52,401 nt of DNA from Pseudomonadota bacterium (lineage in GTDB: Bacteria; Pseudomonadota; Gammaproteobacteria; Acidiferrobacterales; UBA6901). The stretch lies in contig JAJXUF010000012.1 of the NCBI GenBank assembly GCA_021783175.1, positions 1 to 52,401 on the forward strand, in the 5' to 3' direction. Position numbers and translations under genes: made by a program. The notes below the pieces were generated by a model. It saw only the letters and a list, made by a program, of their open reading frames with translations. It was not told the DNA's origin and made no database searches. Of the stretch, positions 47,533 through 52,401 are shown in pieces (within the stretch, counting starts at the first letter, position 1; the number at the start of each line of letters is the position of its first letter).

Positions 47533-47652
47533 GACTGACCGTACAAGGCCAAAAAATGACCATTTGTCAGAACAGGTTGCCGAAATTTTGCCGATTAACG
47601 TACTATTTTCCTATAGATACCCTTATCCGGCGATGATCCGAAGGCTTGATTA

Positions 47653-48060
47653 ATGATACCCAATGTCTTGCAAGTGCTGACCGCAGCAGTAAAGGAAAAG
47701 CGCTGCGTGGCAATTCGCTACCACGATCAGACCCATATCCGGGTGATTGAACCGCACGCGATCTATACCGCTGAAAACGGCGAGATCGTAGTGGATGGTT
47801 TCCAGGTCCGCGGTTATTCGTCTTCCGGCCGTCCGCCACCGTTCTGGCGCCCGTATAGGGTGAAGAAGATCAGTGCAATCTCCCTGTTGAAGGAGTCTTT
47901 TCAGACGCGGACGCGGGAAGGTTTTGCGCCTGGCAAGGAAAGGTACAAGGACGGTTTGGTAGCCATGGTGGATGATCGACGCCGGTCATTCGTGTATCCG
48001 GCAGTCTCCCTGACCGAAGACATGGGACCGCATCTGCCAAGCAACCCGCACCGCCGTTAA
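47653..48060 (+). CDS. Stand-alone WYL-like domain protein
   Basis: A 135-residue protein resembling an isolated WYL domain: LTAAVKEKRCVAIRYHDQTHIRVIEPHAIY, then IVVDGFQVRGYSSSGRPPPFWRPYRVKKISAISLL. The usual N-terminal HTH is absent. WYL domains bind nucleic acid or small ligands and often control stress or phage-defence genes; no such genes are adjacent. ATG 47653. It is convergent with ptsI, 54 bases away. Confidence 0.65.
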   Translation: MIPNVLQVLTAAVKEKRCVAIRYHDQTHIRVIEPHAIYTAENGEIVVDGFQVRGYSSSGRPPPFWRPYRVKKISAISLLKESFQTRTREGFAPGKERYKDGLVAMVDDRRRSFVYPAVSLTEDMGPHLPSNPHRR

Positions 48061-48114
48061 GCTGTTTCCTGTCGACCAACGACGCGATTGGCCGGTTTTT
48101 GTGCGTGTAGCGCA

Positions 48115-49854
48115 CTAGCGCTCGTTCATTTTTTCAACCATTGTGTGCAGCTCGTCCGTATCGCGTACATCCATAACTTGTCGCGCGAAATCTTGTAGAT
48201 TCGACAGATCGCTTTCGCGCACGATCCTCTTTATCTCCAGCAGCGAGGATGGATGCATGCTGAATTCATTCAGCCCGAGGCCGAGCAGTAGGCGCGTATA
48301 GCGCGTATCGCCTGCCATTTCACCGCACATTGCCACGGGGATGCCGGCGGATTTGCCTGCCCGTATTGTGCTCGCAATCAGCCGAAGGACCGAGGGGTGC
48401 AGAGGGTCGTAGAGGTAATTCACAGCCTCGTCGACGCGGTCGATCGCCAGCGTGTACTGGATCAGGTCATTTGTTCCGATTGAGAGGAAATCCAGGTTAG
48501 GGGCAAACAGATCAGCCGCGATTGCTGCCGCGGGAACTTCGATCATCCCTCCCACCTGCAATTCCGGGTCATATGGCTGCCCCTGGTGGCGTAATTCAGC
48601 CTTGGTTTCCTCGATCAGGTCGAGCACGCGAAACATCTCCCCGAGACTCGACAGCATGGGAATCATGATGCGTACCTGGCCAAGTGCCGAGGCCCTGAGT
48701 ATGGCGCGCAATTGCGGCCGGAAAAGGGCTGTATCGTGCAAACACAGCCGCACCGCCCGCAACCCGAGGGCCGGATTGACGGTGACCGTTTCACTGCCGC
48801 GACCGCCACCGTCAACGCGTTTGTCGGCCCCAAGGTCTAGGGTGCGGATGGTTACTGGTTTTCCCGGAATCGCCTTAACGACCTTCGCGTAAGCCCGGTA
48901 TTGCTCTTCTTCCCCGGGAACGTCAGGCCGGTTCATATAGAGGAATTCTGTGCGGTAAAGCCCGATTCCTTGAGCCGCGACTTTGTTCGCTGCTTTGACG
49001 TCGTCTGGTAGTTCGATGTTTGCGTAGAGCGTGATGGCGCAGCCATCGCGTGTTTCAGACGGACTGGCTTTGATGGTCGCCAATTCGCGCTTGAGTTGGG
49101 CTATGTCCTTCTGGCGCTGCTGATACTCAGCGATTATGGCTGGTTCGGGGGAAACGATTAAAACGCCCAATTTGCCATCGACGATCAGGTCCTCGCCATT
49201 GCGTATGTAGCGCGTGGCGTTGTGCACCGCGACGATCGCGGGTATCTCGAGACTGCGGGCCAGAATCGCTGTGTGCGAAATCGGGCCGCCGAGGTTGGTT
49301 ACAAATGCGCCGATGCGCGTGTGCTTGAGCAGAACGGTATCCGCCGGTGTCAGATCATTGGCGACTACAATCTGACCGTCCAGCGCGTCTGTAATCTGAT
49401 CGTGCTCTTCAGCAGTTGAGGTCAACAAGTTGCGCAGAATTCGGTCCACCACCTGGCCGACGTCGGTTTTCTTGCTGCGCAAATAGGGATCGTCCATCTG
49501 CTCAAAAACGCCAGCAAGCTGATCGCTCTGAGTTTTGAGCGCCCATTCGGCATTGTAATTTTTCTCGCGTATCGTGCTGCTCGGAGCATCAGAGATCATC
49601 TTGTCATGCAAGATAAGAAGATGCGTGTCAATTATGCTTGATATCTCTGGCGGCGCAGACTTCGGTATGTGATTGCGGATGCGCTCAAGCTGAGTGCGGG
49701 CGGCTTCGATGGCCGAGTTGAAGCGCTGTACCTCTTCCTCGATCAGATGTGTGGGCAAAACGTATTCCGGTACCTCGGGCCTTTCCCGATGCAGAACGTA
49801 CGCCTTGCCAATGGCGATTCCGCTACTGACCCCGGTTCCGTGCAATACCAGCAT
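48115..49854 (-). CDS. ptsI: PTS enzyme I (phosphoenolpyruvate-protein phosphotransferase)
   Basis: A 579-residue enzyme I that takes phosphate from PEP to its own His and passes it to HPr. Active-site H194 in GGPISHTAILARSLEIPAIV; the PEP-binding domain carries LYRTEFLYMNRPDVPGEEEQ and RTLDLGADK; the C-terminal MCGEMAGD has the catalytic Cys. It starts five bases after the HPr stop, in the operon hprK-rapZ-EIIA-ptsH-ptsI read leftward. Confidence 0.96.
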   Translation of the reverse strand: MLVLHGTGVSSGIAIGKAYVLHRERPEVPEYVLPTHLIEEEVQRFNSAIEAARTQLERIRNHIPKSAPPEISSIIDTHLLILHDKMISDAPSSTIREKNYNAEWALKTQSDQLAGVFEQMDDPYLRSKKTDVGQVVDRILRNLLTSTAEEHDQITDALDGQIVVANDLTPADTVLLKHTRIGAFVTNLGGPISHTAILARSLEIPAIVAVHNATRYIRNGEDLIVDGKLGVLIVSPEPAIIAEYQQRQKDIAQLKRELATIKASPSETRDGCAITLYANIELPDDVKAANKVAAQGIGLYRTEFLYMNRPDVPGEEEQYRAYAKVVKAIPGKPVTIRTLDLGADKRVDGGGRGSETVTVNPALGLRAVRLCLHDTALFRPQLRAILRASALGQVRIMIPMLSSLGEMFRVLDLIEETKAELRHQGQPYDPELQVGGMIEVPAAAIAADLFAPNLDFLSIGTNDLIQYTLAIDRVDEAVNYLYDPLHPSVLRLIASTIRAGKSAGIPVAMCGEMAGDTRYTRLLLGLGLNEFSMHPSSLLEIKRIVRESDLSNLQDFARQVMDVRDTDELHTMVEKMNER

Positions 49855-49859
49855 ACCTG

Positions 49860-50129
49860 CTATTCATCCTCGCCGAAGCGGTTTTCCACCAAGTTGAGCA
49901 GCGCCTGGATGGCTTGATCTTCATCATGCCCGCTGACCTGTAGCTCAAGCTTGCTGCCCTTTCCTGCAGCAAGCATCATTATGCCCATTATGCTCTTGCC
50001 GTTGGCCTGTTGACCATTGCGCCCCAGAGTGACGTCGCTCTTGAACTGGGATGCCAGGCTGACGAATTTCGCCGAAGCACGAGCGTGCATCCCGAGCTTG
50101 TTTACGATAGCTATTGTCGCGTTTTTCAC
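49860..50129 (-). CDS. ptsH: Phosphocarrier protein HPr
   Basis: An 89-residue HPr with both regulatory sites intact: H15 (KLGMHARASA), phosphorylated by enzyme I, and S46 (NGKSIMGIM), the target of HPr kinase. It overlaps the EIIA gene by four bases. The presence of S46 and of hprK in the same operon means that HPr can be switched between His and Ser phosphorylation. Confidence 0.96.
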   Translation of the reverse strand: MKNATIAIVNKLGMHARASAKFVSLASQFKSDVTLGRNGQQANGKSIMGIMMLAAGKGSKLELQVSGHDEDQAIQALLNLVENRFGEDE

Positions 50130-50539
50130 CTGCCAGTCTCCGCCTTACTCAGTGTATTGGTCGCGCACACAATGCCCTCGGAGCCGCCAGTCATGGCTTT
50201 AGCAATTAGTGCATCCATGCTCAGATTGCGATAATTCAGAACCCGGATCAACATCGGCAGATTTACGCCGCTGACAAGTTGGATGTGACCCCTGCTCAGC
50301 AGCCTGCAAGCTATGTTGGTGTGTGATGCGCCGTAGACGTCTGCCAAAATGAGAATTCCGTCCCCTTGATCGAGGCGCGCCAGGCGGTCTTTGAGGGTAT
50401 GAATCAGATTTTCCGGCGGTAGGTTATAGTCGACCCCCACGAGCTCGACGCCCGCAGGAAGTTTGCCGAGGACATGTTCCACCGAATGCAATAATCCCTT
50501 GCCGAAATCCTCCTGAGCAAGAATCAATACACTTATCAT
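50126..50539 (-). CDS. PTS EIIA(Man)-type protein lacking the active-site His
   Basis: A 137-residue Man-family EIIA (PTS_EIIA_man). The fold signature is clear: MISVLIL at the start, HVLGKLPAGVELVGVDY, GDGILILADVYGASHTNIACRLL, VSGVNLPMLIRVLNYR. In the family the phospho-accepting His is at about residue 9-10 in (T)HG after the first strand; here the strand is followed by AQEDFG, so Gln 9 (codon at 50513-50515) replaces it. The normal phosphotransfer is therefore not expected. It overlaps rapZ and ptsH by four bases each. No EIIB, EIIC or EIID is nearby. Likely a regulatory or vestigial subunit. Confidence 0.88.
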   Translation of the reverse strand: MISVLILAQEDFGKGLLHSVEHVLGKLPAGVELVGVDYNLPPENLIHTLKDRLARLDQGDGILILADVYGASHTNIACRLLSRGHIQLVSGVNLPMLIRVLNYRNLSMDALIAKAMTGGSEGIVCATNTLSKAETGR

Positions 50540-51390
50540 ACCAACTCCCGGTGACGAATCAGCGCATTCACGCCCTTTCCAGAAAAATAATCAGTCAACT
50601 TTCGTACCAGGTAGACGGAGCGATGTTGGCCGCCGGTGCAACCTAGCGCGATGGTCATGTAGCTGCGGTGTTCTGCCTCGAAACTCGGTAGCCAATTTTC
50701 CAGGAATCGGCAAAGCTGCGCGAACATTTCTTGCACCTGTTTGTCTTTTTCAAGGAAATCAATAACAGGCTGATCTAGTCCGGTAAGCTTGCGTAAATCG
50801 GCCTCCCAGTATGGGTTGGGTAGGCAGCGCACGTCAAAGACGAAATCCGCGTCGAGGGGGGTGCCGTTCTTGAACCCGAACGACTCGAACATCAACGTCA
50901 TGCCCTCAGTGTCATCACTGCGAGCAAAGTTGTGCACCAAGTGCCTCAATTCGTGAGGCGTAGTGTGGGTAGTGTCGACCCGGAACGAGGCGCTGATCGA
51001 TAGTGGCCCGAGCAAGTTTTTTTCCTGGCGGATTCCATCCAGCAGAGAGACCCCGTGTCCGGCCAGGGGATGTTTGCGTCGGGTAGCCTTGAAGCGCATC
51101 ACCAACACGGATTCTTCCGCTTCTAGGAAGATTATTCGATAGTGTAATCCGAGGGATTTAAGCTCGACTAGGCTGGCCGGTAGTGCGTCCAGGAACCGAT
51201 GGTTTCGGGCGTCGATTCCGACCGCTGCATTGCGCGCATAATCTTTGGGTGTCTCCTTTATCTGGCGCGCGAAATGCGGCAGCAGTGCGGCAGGAAGATT
51301 GTCAATGCAGTAAAAACCCATGTCCTCAAGTGCCTGGAGGGCTATGCTCTTTCCAGAGCCGGAGAGCCCGCTGACGATGAGAAAAGTCAT
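50536..51390 (-). CDS. rapZ: RNase adapter protein RapZ
   Basis: A 284-residue RapZ/YvcJ family ATP/GTP-binding protein. P-loop GLSGSGKS near the N-terminus (VSGLSGSGKSIALQALEDMG), the conserved FDVRCLPNPYWEADLR, and the C-terminal ALGCTGGQHRSVYLVRKL RNA- and metabolite-binding region are all present. In enterobacteria it delivers the sRNA GlmZ to RNase E and senses glucosamine-6-phosphate. ATG 51390 is preferred over an in-frame GTG three codons upstream because the P-loop strand then starts at once. It lies between hprK and the EIIA gene. Confidence 0.94.
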   Translation of the reverse strand: MTFLIVSGLSGSGKSIALQALEDMGFYCIDNLPAALLPHFARQIKETPKDYARNAAVGIDARNHRFLDALPASLVELKSLGLHYRIIFLEAEESVLVMRFKATRRKHPLAGHGVSLLDGIRQEKNLLGPLSISASFRVDTTHTTPHELRHLVHNFARSDDTEGMTLMFESFGFKNGTPLDADFVFDVRCLPNPYWEADLRKLTGLDQPVIDFLEKDKQVQEMFAQLCRFLENWLPSFEAEHRSYMTIALGCTGGQHRSVYLVRKLTDYFSGKGVNALIRHRELV

Positions 51391-51463
51391 GACAGGCACA
51401 GCGCTGGCGTATACGGCATGTCCGTTCCGCCAGTAAGTTCCGCTCTCGGAAAATCGCAGTCGA

Positions 51464-52401
51464 TCATTCTTTTGGGCCCTTCATTGCCATTTCCTGGCGT
51501 TTCACAAGTTCCTCCAACGGGTTAACGCCGCGCATTCTAAGTATGTGGCCGCGCGTTGCAACTTCCACCAGCACAGCCAGGTTGCGTCCCGGGGCGACGT
51601 ATAGCACGACCTCCGGTATCTCAACATCCAGAATACGTACTGTTTTCTGTTCAGCCTGCAGGCGATCGATATGGCTAAGGCGCCGCTTCTTCATCTGTTC
51701 CAGGCGTACTATGAGACGCAAGGTCTTTTCGGCGCGTACCGCGGTTTCGCCAAACATGGCGCGCACGTTCAATATTCCCAGACCGCGGACCTCAAGAAAG
51801 TCCCGTAGGATGCTTGGGCTGCGGCCCAACAGCACATCGGGTCCGGTGCGGTAAAAATCAACTGCATCATCCGCGATCAATCGATGATTGCGGCTCAGCA
51901 ACTCCAATGCCAATTCACTCTTGCCCATGCCGCTTTCTCCCGTAAGCAGCACACCCACCCCCATTACTTCCATGTAGACGCCATGCAAGGTGACATGACC
52001 GGCTAGCGCGCGCGTAAGGTAATGCTGCAGATGGTCGATTACTTGCGGGCTCGGCAGCGGTGACGTAAACAAAGGCAGTTTCATGGCTTCCGCGGCAGTG
52101 CGCAGCTCTGGGGTCGCCTTTTCGTCATTCGCCACGACCACCACAGCTGTGGTAGCGCAGCTGAAAAGATCGTGAATTGCCTGGCGGCGTTTGGCCGGCG
52201 CGAGCTTCCGGAGATACGCGGTCTCGGCGCTGCCGAGGATTTGCACCCGGTTCGGATGGACAAAATTCAGGTGACCGACCAACGCCATCCCAGGGAATTT
52301 CGCTGTAGCAGGTTCGAGCAGTCTGTCCTTGCCTGATTGGCCGGACAGCCATTTCAGCTTTAGAGGCGCACGCTGGGCTTCAAATAGGTCGTTGGCGGTG
52401 A
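51464..52401 (-). CDS. hprK: HPr kinase/phosphorylase, 5' end beyond the window
   Basis: Bifunctional kinase and phosphorylase of HPr Ser46. The P-loop is TGESGMGKSELALELL, followed by HRLIADDAVDF and the HPrK signature EVRGLGILNVRAMFGETAV; the C-terminal BVLVEVATRGHILRMRG-like end (with VAPGRNLAVLVEVA) is normal. The first in-frame ATG (52288) is internal: the same frame continues to the window edge with LFEAQRAPLKLKWLSGQSG, matching the N-terminal domain of HprK, so about 10-20 N-terminal residues lie outside. Probably preceded by ptsN and hpf-rpoN genes, as in related bacteria. Confidence 0.93.
   Translation of the reverse strand, partial: TANDLFEAQRAPLKLKWLSGQSGKDRLLEPATAKFPGMALVGHLNFVHPNRVQILGSAETAYLRKLAPAKRRQAIHDLFSCATTAVVVVANDEKATPELRTAAEAMKLPLFTSPLPSPQVIDHLQHYLTRALAGHVTLHGVYMEVMGVGVLLTGESGMGKSELALELLSRNHRLIADDAVDFYRTGPDVLLGRSPSILRDFLEVRGLGILNVRAMFGETAVRAEKTLRLIVRLEQMKKRRLSHIDRLQAEQKTVRILDVEIPEVVLYVAPGRNLAVLVEVATRGHILRMRGVNPLEELVKRQEMAMKGPKE

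Overview
The window reads as a contiguous piece of a moderately GC-rich proteobacterial chromosome, most likely a betaproteobacterium. The reasons are gene order and content: leuS-lptE-holA-proA-nadD-rsfS-rlmH-maf-rng-yhdP-nitrilase-tldD-pmbA, miaB-phoH-ybeY-corC-lnt, and the incomplete regulatory phosphotransferase set hprK-rapZ-EIIA(Man)-HPr-EI. This assignment is inference from synteny; no rRNA or tRNA gene lies in the window.

Layout. 1-3.5 kb: ygiQ (radical SAM), mogA (molybdenum cofactor) and a small DUF2892-type membrane protein. 3.5-6.6 kb (minus strand): a MacAB-like exporter with a separate ATPase and permease plus an adaptor. 6.8-12.0 kb (plus strand, divergent): a tightly coupled operon with a LolA-like periplasmic protein, two FtsX-type permeases, a LolD-like ATPase and an outer-membrane barrel protein. 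It looks like a second, Lol-like envelope trafficking system. 12.1-18.1 kb is a looser accessory stretch: an XRE regulator with an unusual CsrA-like protein, a truncated globin, a small unknown protein, an Ntn-type asparaginase, and a HisKA_2 kinase with an ANTAR response regulator.

18.7-24.0 kb holds miaB, phoH, ybeY, corC and lnt (tRNA modification, rRNA maturation, lipoprotein acylation). 24.2-26.6 kb has a PAS-GAF histidine kinase whose dimerisation/phosphotransfer helices look degraded, followed by a scrap of a response regulator. 26.6-36.9 kb is core housekeeping: a Skp-like chaperone, leuS, lptE, holA, proA, nadD, rsfS, rlmH, maf and rng. 37.3-45.7 kb carries yhdP, a small periplasmic protein, a nitrilase-family amidase, tldD, a small unknown gene and pmbA. 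46.1-48.1 kb has a lipoamide-dehydrogenase-like flavoprotein and a stand-alone WYL-like protein.

48.1 kb to the end (minus strand) is the PTS block: ptsI, ptsH, an EIIA(Man), rapZ and hprK. hprK runs off the right edge. No sugar-specific EIIB or EIIC is present, and the EIIA has Gln where the phospho-accepting His is expected, so the relay probably serves regulation rather than sugar uptake.

The best candidates for under-described biology are the LolA-like/FtsX/barrel operon, the CsrA-like protein with an inserted segment, the His-less EIIA, and the ANTAR two-component pair. No CRISPR array, insertion sequence, prophage or rRNA/tRNA gene was seen.
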